In this document: piece after piece, positions 56,244-64,000 of the stretch
Layout: each line of letters opens with the position of its first letter
Position numbering within the stretch: the first letter of the stretch is position 1
NCBI RefSeq assembly: GCF_039543385.1
Contig: NZ_BAABJQ010000006.1
Span: 1 to 64,000 of the forward strand
Length of the DNA stretch: 64,000 nt
Origin: Rugosimonospora acidiphila
GTDB taxonomy: Bacteria > Actinomycetota > Actinomycetes > Mycobacteriales > Micromonosporaceae
Reading direction: 5' to 3'
Translations under genes and position numbers: made by a program
Notes under the pieces: generated by a model
The model's input: only the letters and a program-made list of their open reading frames with translations
What the model was told of the DNA's origin: nothing
Databases searched by the model: none

Positions 56244-56777
56244 ATGACCGGTCATCAGGTGGCACGCGTACGGAGCGTCTTCTACAGCACGTTCTACCGC
56301 CTACCGGCTCGGTGGCGCCGCCGGCTGGTGCGGCTGGCGACGCAGAAGTACACCGTGGGCGGAGTGGTGATCGTCCGCGATGCCGACCGGGAGGCGCCCG
56401 ACCGCATGGTGCTGCTGCGCCAGCCGCCCGGGTACGGCTGGAACCTGCCGGCCGGCCTGCTCAAGCGGGGCGAGAATCCGGCGACCGGCGCCGCCCGGGA
56501 GCTGTTCGAGGAGTCCGGCATCAAGGTCTCCGCCGACGAGCTGATCCCGCTCGCGCCCAATGCGCTCGTGCACGCGAACGGCCGCTGGGTGGACATGGTC
56601 TTCGAGGCCCGGGTTCCGTCCACCGTCGAGTTCGCGGTGGACGGTGCCGAGGTCTACGAGGCCGCCTGGCACCGGGTCGACGCGCTTCCCCCGCTGACCC
56701 CGTCGACCGCCCGCCTGCTGGCCCACTACGGACTGGGCCCGTACGCGAGCTACCCCGAGGTACGCCGTGGCGACTGA
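56244..56777 (+). CDS. NUDIX hydrolase
   Basis: 177 residues. NUDIX box GLLKRGENPATGAARELFEE plus SGI, matching G-x5-E-x7-R-E-U-x-E-E-x-G-U. N-terminal basic extension (RLPARWRRRLVRLAT). Hydrolyses a nucleoside diphosphate linked moiety; substrate unknown. ATG at 56244 with -10 TAGCCT eight bases upstream. The next gene overlaps its end by 11 bp. Confidence 0.9.
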   Translation: MTGHQVARVRSVFYSTFYRLPARWRRRLVRLATQKYTVGGVVIVRDADREAPDRMVLLRQPPGYGWNLPAGLLKRGENPATGAARELFEESGIKVSADELIPLAPNALVHANGRWVDMVFEARVPSTVEFAVDGAEVYEAAWHRVDALPPLTPSTARLLAHYGLGPYASYPEVRRGD

Positions 56778-57606
56778 GGTCTGCTCGGTGGTGCTCGCCG
56801 CCGGTGAGGGGACCCGGCTGCGGCCGCTGACCGAGACGGTGCCCAAGGCGCTGTGCCCGATCGGCAACGTGCCCCTGCTCGAACTCGCGCTCGGGCGGCT
56901 GACGGCGCTCGGCTTCACCGGCCCCGCCCGGGTCGCCGTCAACGCCTGGCACCTGGCCGATCAGGTGGTCACGGCGGTGGGCGACCGGGCCCACCTGTCC
57001 GTCGAGCCCGGGCCGCGCCCGCTGGGTACCGCCGGCGGACTCGGTGCGCTGCGCGACTGGATCGACGGCCGGGGCGTGCTGGTCGGCAACGCCGACGCGT
57101 ACCTGGCCGGTGGCGACCTCGCCCCGCTGCTGGATGGCTGGGACGGCACCGAGGTGCGGATGCTCGGTACGCCCGGGCCGCCGTACCAGTTCGGCCGGTA
57201 CCGTTTCGCCGGCTACTCGCTGCTGCCCTGGCACCGTATACGCGACCTGCCGGCCGAGCCCGCGGAGTTGGTGCGCCCGGTGTGGCGGGTGGCGGAGGCG
57301 ACCGGCGAGTTGGCCGTGGTGCCGTACCCGGGCCGGTACCTGGACACCGGCACCCCGGGCGACTACCTCGCCGCGAACCTGGACGTCGCCGGGCCGGCCG
57401 GCCGGATCGTCGCGCCGGACGCGAGCGTCACCGGCGACGTGCGCCATTCGGTCGTCGGGGCGGGCGCGGTGGTACGGGGACGGGTGGAGAACGCCGTCGT
57501 CTGGCCCGGCGGGTACGTCGGCCCCGACGAGTACCTGACCGGCGCCATCCGGTACGGCCGGGACGGTACGGTAACCGCAGCACCCGACAAAGGAGTCCCC
57601 GAGTGA
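56767..57606 (+). CDS. Sugar nucleotidyltransferase (NTP transferase family)
   Basis: 279 residues. VLAAGEGTRLRPLTETVPKALCPIGN is the nucleotide-binding loop, GTAGGL and VGNADAYLAG in the sugar site, LDTGTPGDYLAANL, then a short left-handed beta-helix-like tail with hexad pattern. Could be mannose-1-phosphate guanylyltransferase or another sugar activating enzyme. GTG at 56767. GTGA overlap with the following gene. Confidence 0.87.
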   Translation: MATEVCSVVLAAGEGTRLRPLTETVPKALCPIGNVPLLELALGRLTALGFTGPARVAVNAWHLADQVVTAVGDRAHLSVEPGPRPLGTAGGLGALRDWIDGRGVLVGNADAYLAGGDLAPLLDGWDGTEVRMLGTPGPPYQFGRYRFAGYSLLPWHRIRDLPAEPAELVRPVWRVAEATGELAVVPYPGRYLDTGTPGDYLAANLDVAGPAGRIVAPDASVTGDVRHSVVGAGAVVRGRVENAVVWPGGYVGPDEYLTGAIRYGRDGTVTAAPDKGVPE

Positions 57607-57890
57607 TCACCGCTATCGTTCTCATCGACTGCGAAACCGACTCGATTCCCGAGGTCGCCGAGGCGCTGGCCAGCCTGTCCGGGGTCAGCGAGGTCTACTC
57701 CGTCGCCGGGGGTGTCGACCTCGTCGCGATCGTGCGGGTGCGCGAGTTCGATCAGATCGCTGAGGTGATCGCGGGCGGCATCTCGAAGACCGCCGGCGTG
57801 CTGAACACCGACACCCACATCGCGTTCCGGGCATACTCCCAGCACGATCTGGAAGAGGCGTTCGCCATCGGCTTCACCGACGCCGACTGA
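57603..57890 (+). CDS. Lrp/AsnC ligand-binding-domain protein (no DNA-binding part)
   Basis: 95 residues; stand-alone RAM domain. VITAIVLIDCETDSIPEVAE and GVSEVYSVAGGVDLVAIVRV are the alpha/beta sandwich of AsnC-type C-terminal domains, which bind amino acids and oligomerise. GTG at 57603, GTGA overlap with the nucleotidyltransferase. Function unknown; such proteins lie next to qcr genes in many actinobacteria as far as I recall. Confidence 0.9.
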   Translation: MITAIVLIDCETDSIPEVAEALASLSGVSEVYSVAGGVDLVAIVRVREFDQIAEVIAGGISKTAGVLNTDTHIAFRAYSQHDLEEAFAIGFTDAD

Positions 57891-57912
57891 TCGGGGCCGT
57901 CCCCGACCGGAG

Positions 57913-57955
57913 CCGATTCCAGGGCCCGTGACCAGGGCCCGAGCCCTGGAATCGG
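57913..57955. terminator. Hairpin terminator after the AsnC-domain gene
   Basis: CCGATTCCAGGGC / GCCCTGGAATCGG, 13-bp perfect stem, 17-base loop, 23 bases after the plus-strand stop. Confidence 0.65.
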
Positions 57956-58006
57956 TGCGCGAGCTGGCCTGCGATTCCACACAAGCGGCGATTCCACGCA
58001 AACGAA

Positions 58007-58036
58007 AGCGCCCGCCGGGATGACCCGGCGGGCGCT
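58007..58036 (-). terminator. Terminator of the qcr genes
   Basis: AGCGCCCGCCGGG / CCCGGCGGGCGCT, 13-bp stem with a 4-base loop. On the minus strand it is followed by TTTCGTTTG, a short U-rich stretch, and it lies 20 bases past the qcrB stop at 58056. Confidence 0.85.
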
Positions 58037-58055
58037 CGCGTGGTTCCGGTGATCG

Positions 58056-59675
58056 TCAGGAGCGGCTTCCGCCGCTGCCGACCTCCTCGTGGCTCGGTGC
58101 GGGCGACACCGGCGCCGGGTTCTCGACATCCGCTTCCGTCTCGACCGGGTAGAAGAAGCCCCGCAGCGTCGGCAGCAGTGCGCCGACGCGGTTCATCTTC
58201 TTCGGTACCACCCAGCCGGCGTAGTCCAGCTCGCCGTGGCCGTGCTCGTCGACCGGGCCCAGCGGCTGGTGCACCTCGTAGAAGCGACCCTCCGGGCTGC
58301 GGCGGATGATGCCGGTCTCCACACCGTGGGACAGCACCTCGCGGTCGTGCTGCTGCAGGCCCAGGCAGATACGGTGCGTGATGTAGTAGGCCAGTGGCGG
58401 AATGATCAGCAAGCCGATCCGGCCGCCCCAGGTCATCGCGTTCAGGCTGATCTTCAGCTTGTCGGCGATCACGTCGTTACCACCGGAGACCAGCAGTACC
58501 AGGTAGAAGCTCACCGCCATGGCCCCGATGGCGGTACGGCCCGGCACGTCGCGGGGACGCTGGAGCAGGTGGTGTACCCGGTTGTCCTTGTTGAATCTGG
58601 CCTCAAGGAACGGATAGAACAGCGGCAACATGGTCAGGATGCCGGGCAACACGACCGTTGGCCAGAACAGTGGTGGTAGGTCGTAGTAGTTGCCGAACAT
58701 ATGCCAGCGGAATTCCCACGCGGGCATCAGACGGGTCGAGCCGTCGAGGAACATGACGTACCAGTCGGGCTGGCTCGCCGCCGACACCACCGCCGCCTTG
58801 TACGGCCCGAACAGCCAGATCGGGTTGATCTGGAAGATGCCGCCGAGCAGGGCGATCATGCCGAACACGATCATGAAGAAGCCGCCGCCCTTGGCAGCGA
58901 AGCCGGGGAACATGCGGATGCCGACCACGTTGCTGTTGGTGCGCCCCGGTCCCGGCCACTGGGTGTGCTTCTGCTTGACCAGCAGGCCCATGTGCACGGC
59001 GATCAGCGCCAGGATGACGCCCGGAATGATCAAGACGTGCACGATGTAGAGCCGGTCCAGGATCACGTGCCCGGGGAACTCCCCGCCGAACAGCGACGTG
59101 GTCACCCAGGTACCGGCGATGGGTATGGACAGCATGATGGCGCTGGCGATTCGCAGACCGGTACCGGACAGCGCATCGTCCGGCAGCGAGTATCCGGCGA
59201 AGCCCTCGACGAAGCCCATCCAGAACAGCAGCACGCCGATGATCCAGTTGAGCTCACGCGGCTTGCGGAAGGCACCCGTGAAGAACGTGCGCAGCATGTG
59301 CATCACGATCGCGGCCATGAACAGCAGGGCCGCCCAGTGGTGCATCTGCCGGATGAACAGGCCACCGCGCACGTCGAACGAGATGTTCAGCGACGAGCTG
59401 TAGGCCTGCGACATCTCGATGCCGCGCAGCGGGATGAAGCTGCCGTTGTACTTCGTCTCCGCCATCGACGGGTCGAAGAACAGCGCCAGGAACGTACCCG
59501 TCATCAGCAGGACGATGAACGAGTAGAGCGCGATCTCGCCGAGCAGGAAGGACCAGTGGTCCGGGAACACCTTGTTGAACAGGCGCCTCAGCGGGCTGGC
59601 GATCTGGAGCCGGTCATCGACCTCGAGCGCGGCCTGCTCCGGGAGATCGGCGAGTTCAAGCTTGCGTCGTTTCAT
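58056..59675 (-). CDS. qcrB: Cytochrome bc1 complex cytochrome b subunit QcrB
   Basis: 539 residues, polytopic. [20 protein letters not shown] start of the membrane part; heme-ligand helix region [40 protein letters not shown] and [16 protein letters not shown] later. C-terminal soluble tail. Binds menaquinol and forms the supercomplex with the aa3 oxidase in actinobacteria. Its ATG overlaps the qcrA stop (ATGA). Confidence 0.96.
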   Translation of the reverse strand: MKRRKLELADLPEQAALEVDDRLQIASPLRRLFNKVFPDHWSFLLGEIALYSFIVLLMTGTFLALFFDPSMAETKYNGSFIPLRGIEMSQAYSSSLNISFDVRGGLFIRQMHHWAALLFMAAIVMHMLRTFFTGAFRKPRELNWIIGVLLFWMGFVEGFAGYSLPDDALSGTGLRIASAIMLSIPIAGTWVTTSLFGGEFPGHVILDRLYIVHVLIIPGVILALIAVHMGLLVKQKHTQWPGPGRTNSNVVGIRMFPGFAAKGGGFFMIVFGMIALLGGIFQINPIWLFGPYKAAVVSAASQPDWYVMFLDGSTRLMPAWEFRWHMFGNYYDLPPLFWPTVVLPGILTMLPLFYPFLEARFNKDNRVHHLLQRPRDVPGRTAIGAMAVSFYLVLLVSGGNDVIADKLKISLNAMTWGGRIGLLIIPPLAYYITHRICLGLQQHDREVLSHGVETGIIRRSPEGRFYEVHQPLGPVDEHGHGELDYAGWVVPKKMNRVGALLPTLRGFFYPVETEADVENPAPVSPAPSHEEVGSGGSRS

Positions 59676-60757
59676 GGCCTCTCCCAGAAACCCGGGCCGA
59701 CCGGCACCTGGTAGTCGGACTTGGCGATCAGGAAGCCCTCATCGTCGACACCGATAGGCAGCATCGGCAGCCGGCGGGTGGCCGGCCCGAAGATCGGCCG
59801 GGCGTTGTCGAGGATGTTGAACTGCGACTGGTGGCACGGGCACAGCAGGATGTTGGTCTGCTGCTCGAACAGGCTCGCCGGGCAGCCCGCGTGGGTGCAG
59901 ATCTTCGAGTACGCCACGAGGTTGCCGTACATGTTGTTGGCGTTGACCTTCACGTGGCTGAGATTGCCGCGCAACTCGTCGGCGTCCGAGTCCCGCAGGT
60001 GGATCAGCAGGGTCGGGGAGTCGCCGTAGTCGTTCGTGTTGCCACCCGGGATGCCCGGGAACACCGTCATCTGGCCGCCGATGCTGACGTCCTCCGGACG
60101 GATCGGGGTCAGGTCGTCCCGAACCAGGCGGATCGGCTTGCCGTTGTTGGTGAGCTTGTTGTCCCAACCGGTGTGCACCAGGATGTCCGGGTGGTGCGGG
60201 TCCTTGATCAGGCCACCCACGATCGGCGCGGCGGCCAGCACCCCCACCGGGGCGAGCCCCAGCAGCGCCGCGCGCCGCAGCAGCGGGCGCCGCTTGATGC
60301 CCAGCTCGTCGACCATGTTCATCATGGTGGCCCCGGTGAGCTTGCGCTCGGTGTCGTTCGGGACCTGGTCGTGCCGGTCCTGAACGGAGATCTCGTCCGG
60401 CAGCAGCTTCTTCGACCACGTGATGATCGCGAAGCCGATGCTGGCCAGGGTGAGCGCGAGCGTGACGCCCAGGATCGGCGTGTAGTACTTGTTGATGTTG
60501 AAGCCGGACTTGTACTCGTACGGCCACCAGATGTACGAGATCAGGAAGGCGAGCGCCGCCAGCGCCGTGATCACGAACATCAGCGCGATGGTCCGCTCGA
60601 CCCGCTTCTCCCGCTTGGTGCCCGGCACCGGGAACTTGGGGGCGTAGTGGACGATCTGCACACCGTCCCGACGGGCACCCTCACGGACCAGGTCGAACCT
60701 GGTCAGCTCCGGATTGTCGGCGTCGAAGTCGTCTTCATGCGCAGTCGGCGTGCTCAT
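59672..60757 (-). CDS. qcrA: Rieske iron-sulphur subunit QcrA
   Basis: 361 residues. Three N-terminal membrane helices (typical of actinobacterial Rieske), then the [2Fe-2S] motifs CTHAGC (residues 287-292) and CPCH (about 305-308). Accepts electrons from menaquinol. ATG at 60757 overlaps the qcrC stop by 4 bp. Confidence 0.96.
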   Translation of the reverse strand: MSTPTAHEDDFDADNPELTRFDLVREGARRDGVQIVHYAPKFPVPGTKREKRVERTIALMFVITALAALAFLISYIWWPYEYKSGFNINKYYTPILGVTLALTLASIGFAIITWSKKLLPDEISVQDRHDQVPNDTERKLTGATMMNMVDELGIKRRPLLRRAALLGLAPVGVLAAAPIVGGLIKDPHHPDILVHTGWDNKLTNNGKPIRLVRDDLTPIRPEDVSIGGQMTVFPGIPGGNTNDYGDSPTLLIHLRDSDADELRGNLSHVKVNANNMYGNLVAYSKICTHAGCPASLFEQQTNILLCPCHQSQFNILDNARPIFGPATRRLPMLPIGVDDEGFLIAKSDYQVPVGPGFWERP

Positions 60758-61689
60758 GACTTACCCGCAATCCACAACGTAGCGAAGACCAGGGCCACAA
60801 TCCCGACCAGGAAGATCACCAGCGCCTCGGGGACCGGTCCGAGCCGGCCGAGACCGAAGCCGCCCGGGTCCTGGTCGTTGGTCTGGTGGTCGATGTACGC
60901 GATGATGTCTTCCTTCTCCTGCGGAGAGAGCTGGTTGTTACCGAAGACCGGCATGTTCTCCGGTCCGGTCAGCATCGCCGCGTAGATCTGGCGGTCGGTC
61001 GCGTCGTTGAGGCTGGGCGCGTACTTGCCCGAGGACAGCGCGCCGCCGCCCATCCCGAACGCGTGACACGACGAGCAGTTCACCCGGAAGAGCTCACCGC
61101 CGTCGGCGATGTCCCCGCCCGAGTGGAGGTCGGTGCCGTTCGGGAGCTGCGGTCCACCGCCCATCGCCTCGATGTACGCGCCGATGTCACGGGCCTGGTC
61201 GTCGGAGAAGACCGGCTTCTTCCGGTCGGCCTCGCTCTGCTGCTGGTTGAGCGGCATGCGGCCGGTGGTGACCTGGAACTCGACGGCGGCCGAGCCGACC
61301 CCGACCAGGCTCGGCCCGCGGTTGGGCACGCCCTGGCCGTTGCGGCCGTGGCAGGTGATGCAGCTCGTGTTGTACAGCGACTGGCCCTGCTGCGCGGCGC
61401 CGGAGAGGGTGGTGGTGTCCTCCGCCTGCACGTTCGGCGCGAAGGCGGCGTAGAGGCCACCCACCAGCGCCAGCGCGGCGGCCATCCGCGCACCGGCCCA
61501 GACCCGGCGGCGCAGCTTGCTGCGCGGGGCGCGAGGCGTGCCGAGTCGGGCGAAGACGCCGCGCCGCGGGCGCCGGTTGCCGTGCGCCCGGCGCTCGTCG
61601 GGCTGCCCCGGAGGAGCTGCGGTTTCGCGGTCGCCATCGGCGCCGAGCTCCGCGGCGCCGGGATCAAGCGGCCGATTCTTGGCGGTCAT
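60754..61689 (-). CDS. qcrC: Diheme cytochrome c subunit QcrC
   Basis: 311 residues. Two c-type heme motifs, CITCH (110-114) and CSSCH (205-209), flanked by cytochrome c folds, and a C-terminal membrane helix (ALVIFLVGIVALVFATLWI). The N-terminus has an extended Arg/Pro/Gly-rich cytosolic part of about 65 residues before the signal anchor ARMAAALALVGGLYAAF, longer than in mycobacterial QcrC. Passes electrons to the aa3 oxidase. ctaE lies 91 bp upstream. Confidence 0.96.
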   Translation of the reverse strand: MTAKNRPLDPGAAELGADGDRETAAPPGQPDERRAHGNRRPRRGVFARLGTPRAPRSKLRRRVWAGARMAAALALVGGLYAAFAPNVQAEDTTTLSGAAQQGQSLYNTSCITCHGRNGQGVPNRGPSLVGVGSAAVEFQVTTGRMPLNQQQSEADRKKPVFSDDQARDIGAYIEAMGGGPQLPNGTDLHSGGDIADGGELFRVNCSSCHAFGMGGGALSSGKYAPSLNDATDRQIYAAMLTGPENMPVFGNNQLSPQEKEDIIAYIDHQTNDQDPGGFGLGRLGPVPEALVIFLVGIVALVFATLWIAGKS

Positions 61690-61780
61690 GGCCTCACCTT
61701 GGATGGTTGTGCCGGCTGCGTTGGCATGTTCCAGCTGTAGTTATGACGGCGCGTCATCGTGAAATGTGACGTGACGATGA

Positions 61781-62380
61781 TCATCGGAGCAGGTAGATCA
61801 TGGCAAACAGTGCCACCCAGACGATGTCGACGAAGTGCCAGTAGTACGACACGACGATCGCGGCGGTGGCCTGCGCCGGGGTGAACCTACCCATGGTCGT
61901 GCGGATCAAGTAGAAGATGAAGGCGAGAAGCCCTCCGGTGACGTGCAGCGCGTGGAACCCGGTGGTCAGGTAGAACACCGAGCCGTACCCGTCAGCGTTG
62001 ATCTTGATGCCCTCGCCGATCAGCATCCGGTACTCGTTCATCTGACCGAGCAGGAAGACCAGGCCGAGGATGAAGGTAAACGTGAACCAGCGGCGCAGCC
62101 CGAACACGTTCCCCTTCTCCGCCGCGAACACGCCCATCTGGCAGGTCACCGACGAGGCGACCAGAGCCAGTGTGAAAGGCGTCGCATACGCCAGATCGAG
62201 GTGCGGAGTGTGCTCCTTCCACATCCCGTAATCCGCCGCGCGGATGGAGAAGTACATCGCGAACAAGGCCGCGAAGAACATGAGTTCGCTGGAGAGCCAG
62301 ACGATCGTTCCGACACTGACCATGTTGGGCCTGGTCAGGGAATGGATCCGGCTCTTCTCAATCGCTGAGGCCGCAGTCAC
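61781..62380 (-). CDS. ctaE: Cytochrome c oxidase subunit III CtaE
   Basis: 199 residues, five to six membrane spans. [29 protein letters not shown] with the conserved SE-MFF region, [20 protein letters not shown] and the C-terminal [14 protein letters not shown] motif. GTG start at 62380. Upstream of qcrCAB on the same strand, as usual in actinobacteria. Confidence 0.95.
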   Translation of the reverse strand: MTAASAIEKSRIHSLTRPNMVSVGTIVWLSSELMFFAALFAMYFSIRAADYGMWKEHTPHLDLAYATPFTLALVASSVTCQMGVFAAEKGNVFGLRRWFTFTFILGLVFLLGQMNEYRMLIGEGIKINADGYGSVFYLTTGFHALHVTGGLLAFIFYLIRTTMGRFTPAQATAAIVVSYYWHFVDIVWVALFAMIYLLR

Positions 62381-62637
62381 GCGGTCATTATTGCCCCCGA
62401 GCAGGAACGGCTCGCGTCCGGGTCGCTCTTGAGCGTGTCGTAACGGGCCGCGTACTCCCGGATCGGCTCTCCGGATCGGGCGGGAATCCTTTTACGGAGG
62501 CGGGCCGCCGACCCGCACCCGCCTCGTGGCCGGCCCGCCGAGCGGCGCCCCGCCGCTGCCCCCACTGTCCGCGGGCCCGGCCGCGCTCCCCGCCGCCACC
62601 TGGCCCGCGATCGCCTTTGCCACGGACCGACTCCGGC

Positions 62638-62679
62638 CGCGCTCACCCAATAGTGCGCGCGCTCACCCAATAGGGTGAC
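62638..62679. promoter_or_regulatory. Direct repeat/dyad operator candidate
   Basis: CGCGCTCACCCAATAG occurs at 62638-62653 and 62658-62673, period 20 bp, and the second copy continues into GGGTGA, forming the dyad TCACCC-AATA-GGGTGA (62664-62679). It lies between the divergent ctaE and receiver-domain genes, possibly overlapping a plus-strand -10 TAGGGT. Confidence 0.6.
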
Positions 62680-62732
62680 TGCCCGGCGAGCAGACGGGTC
62701 CGGCCGGCCGCCGGGTCACCCGTGGCTGCGGC

Positions 62733-62738
62733 TACGAT
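62733..62738 (+). promoter_or_regulatory. -10 element of leaderless receiver-gene promoter
   Basis: TACGAT, seven bases before GTG 62746. Confidence 0.5.
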
Positions 62739-62745
62739 TCAGCCC

Positions 62746-63135
62746 GTGACGTACACGGTCCTTCTCTACAGCGATGATCCGCAGGTCCGCGATCGGATGC
62801 GACAGGCCATCGGGGTCCGGCCGGCCGCCGACCTTCAGGTGGAGTTCGTCGACGCGTCCAGCTACATCGAGTGCCTGACGCTCATCGACACGTACGAGAT
62901 CGATCTGGTCGTGCTGGACGGCGAGGCGCAGCCGACCGGCGGCATCGGCATCGCCCGGCAGCTTCGTGACGAACTCGAGAAGTGCCCCCCGATCGCGCTG
63001 GTCATCGCCCGCGCCGCGGACCGTTGGCTGGCCGCCTACGCGGAGGTCGACGCGACGCTGGTCCACCCCCTCGACCCGGTGACCACCGGAGCGACCGTCG
63101 CCGCCCTGCTGCGGGGCCGGGGCTCGTCCCAGTAA
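62746..63135 (+). CDS. Atypical receiver-domain protein
   Basis: 129 residues; stand-alone response-regulator-like alpha/beta domain. TVLLYSDDPQVRDRMRQAIG has the acidic pair, EIDLVVLDGEAQPTGGIG the phosphoacceptor-type Asp, but the conserved Thr/Ser is Ala in ALVIARAADR and the lysine before proline is His (LVHPLDP). So it is probably not regulated by ordinary phosphorylation. GTG at 62746, leaderless spacing. The next gene is trpD, 51 bp after its stop. Confidence 0.8.
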   Translation: MTYTVLLYSDDPQVRDRMRQAIGVRPAADLQVEFVDASSYIECLTLIDTYEIDLVVLDGEAQPTGGIGIARQLRDELEKCPPIALVIARAADRWLAAYAEVDATLVHPLDPVTTGATVAALLRGRGSSQ

Positions 63136-63186
63136 CCTCCCCCTCGACACCGGAGGCCCACCATTCCCGCGCAGCCCGGCCGCTCG

Positions 63187-64000
63187 ATGGCGGCACCCCA
63201 CTCTCCGGCTCCGCTGGCGAATAGCGGCGGCGGGCGCACCTGGCCGCAGCTCGCCGCGACCCTGCTGCACGGTGACGAACTCTCCAGCGCGGAAACCGCG
63301 TGGGCGATGGGCGAGATCATGGCGGGCGCGGCGACGGCGGTTCAGATCGCCACCTTCGCGGTCGCCCTGCGCGCCAAGGGTGAGACCCCCGGCGAGATCG
63401 CCGGCCTGGTCGAGGCGATGCTCGCCAACGCGACGCTGGTGGACCTGCCCGACGAGGTCCGGGCCGACGCGCTGGACGTGGTCGGCACCGGCGGAGACCG
63501 AGCCCACACCGTGAACATCTCCACCATGGCGGCGCTGGTCGCGGCCGGGGCCGGGGTGCGGGTGGTCAAGCACGGCAACCGGGCGGCCTCCTCCGCCTGC
63601 GGCGCGGCCGACCTGCTCGAGTACCTCGGGGTCCCGCTCGACCTGCCCGCCGCCTCGGTGGCGCGCTGCGTCGATGAGGTGGGCATCGGCTTCTGCTTCG
63701 CCGCCTCGTTCCACCCCGGCATGCGGCACGCCTCAGTGGTGCGCCGGGAGATGGGCGTGCCGACGTTCTTCAACTTTCTGGGGCCGCTGACGAACCCGGC
63801 CCAGCCTCAGGCCGGTCTGGTGGGCTGCGCCGACCCGCGGATGGCGCCGGTGATGGCCGAGGTGTTCGCGGCCCGGGGCAACTCGGTGCTGCTGGTGCGC
63901 GGCGAGGACGGGCTCGACGAGGCGACCACGGCGGCGCCGACCAGGGTCTGGGTGATCAGCGACGGTACCGTCGCCGAGACCGTGGTCGACCCCCTCGACC
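63187..64000 (+). CDS. trpD: Anthranilate phosphoribosyltransferase TrpD, 3' end cut off
   Basis: The N-terminal 271 residues are visible (usual total about 340-350). [20 protein letters not shown] is the PRPP-binding region (around residue 97-116), [35 protein letters not shown] and GEDGLDEAT follow. Second step of tryptophan synthesis from chorismate. The ATG at 63187 is chosen; no strong ribosome site is visible, and a GTG further upstream is possible. Confidence 0.95.
   Translation, partial: MAAPHSPAPLANSGGGRTWPQLAATLLHGDELSSAETAWAMGEIMAGAATAVQIATFAVALRAKGETPGEIAGLVEAMLANATLVDLPDEVRADALDVVGTGGDRAHTVNISTMAALVAAGAGVRVVKHGNRAASSACGAADLLEYLGVPLDLPAASVARCVDEVGIGFCFAASFHPGMRHASVVRREMGVPTFFNFLGPLTNPAQPQAGLVGCADPRMAPVMAEVFAARGNSVLLVRGEDGLDEATTAAPTRVWVISDGTVAETVVDPLD

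Larger units (their letters stand above)
62381..62745. other. Intergenic region between ctaE and the receiver-domain gene
   Basis: 365 bp divergent region with the 16-bp direct repeats at 62638-62673 and the -10 of the receiver gene. No reading frame I would support; a minus-strand frame (62377-62670) ending at the ctaE start has no features. Confidence 0.5.

Noticed and set aside
62377..62670. Reading frame that overlaps the ctaE start on the same strand
   Set aside because: Low-complexity Arg/Gly sequence without ribosome site; it spans the operator-like repeats.

Overview
The window is high-GC actinobacterial chromosome (about 72-74% G+C by eye) with dense, often overlapping genes, many GTG/TTG starts, and several -10 hexamers (TANNNT) placed 6-9 nt from the start codon, as in leaderless actinobacterial transcripts. 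A Crt/Cru-type glyco-carotenoid gene set, the qcrCAB/ctaE respiratory block and the overall gene content fit Micromonosporaceae (Micromonospora/Salinispora/Actinoplanes-like) best; this is an inference from family knowledge, not a database result. No tRNA, rRNA, CRISPR array, insertion sequence or prophage was recognised.

Left part (1-7.7 kb): an SOS mutagenesis cassette on the minus strand (HEPN-domain protein, imuA', imuB, dnaE2; the last runs off the left edge) preceded by a near-perfect LexA box at 5342-5357; then an MFS exporter and a helix-turn-helix protein. 7.9-13.3 kb: six plus-strand genes chained by 4-bp stop/start overlaps: YbaK-type deacylase, CrtA-like monooxygenase, GNAT acyltransferase, CruF-like carotenoid hydratase, CruG-like glycosyltransferase and CrtI-type desaturase. 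13.3-19.4 kb: CDP-alcohol phosphatidyltransferase, metF, a polyprenyl (GGPP-type) synthase, an orphan barstar, an MptB-like mannosyltransferase and the split lycopene cyclase crtYc/crtYd. Together these supply much of a glycosylated carotenoid pathway; phytoene synthase and an aromatising desaturase (crtU) are not in the window.

19.4-32 kb: Rv2175c-like DNA-binding protein divergent from a PknL-like PASTA kinase, endonuclease IV, threonine aldolase, class II DAHP synthase, DUF2203, proC, a phosphofructokinase with PPi-type signature residues, RNase AS, a Crp/Fnr regulator, a second MFS protein and a short acidic protein. 32-43 kb: a zinc-ribbon/class III cyclase/AAA ATPase giant, plsC, a DUF2007-like membrane protein, a hydrolase lacking its nucleophile serine, a flavin monooxygenase, a small basic protein, an EEP-family nuclease/phosphatase, ROK glucokinase, a CxxC protein and an SRPBCC protein.

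43-64 kb: fadD15-like acyl-CoA ligase overlapping a NarL-type sensor kinase and followed by its response regulator, pimB', an M48 protease, small CxxC protein, a NYN nuclease divergent from a DnaQ/GIY-YIG protein, a RelA/SpoT paralogue with intact hydrolase but apparently broken synthetase, NUDIX, sugar nucleotidyltransferase, AsnC-type ligand-binding protein, the qcrCAB and ctaE respiratory genes, an atypical receiver protein and trpD (runs off the right edge).

The backbone from metF to trpD follows, as recalled from annotation, the Mycobacterium tuberculosis Rv2172c-Rv2196 order (metF-like, idsA2, mptA, Rv2175c, pknL, aroG, RNase AS, plsC, Rv2185c, fadD15, pimB', Rv2191, trpD, ctaE, qcrCAB), with lineage-specific insertions between. 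The most notable items are the fully coupled carotenoid operon with an embedded GNAT, the predicted PPi-dependent phosphofructokinase, the TQII-repeat kinase linker, the degenerate RelA/SpoT paralogue and several unexplained operator-like repeats. I did not find a single clear-cut, wholly new system.
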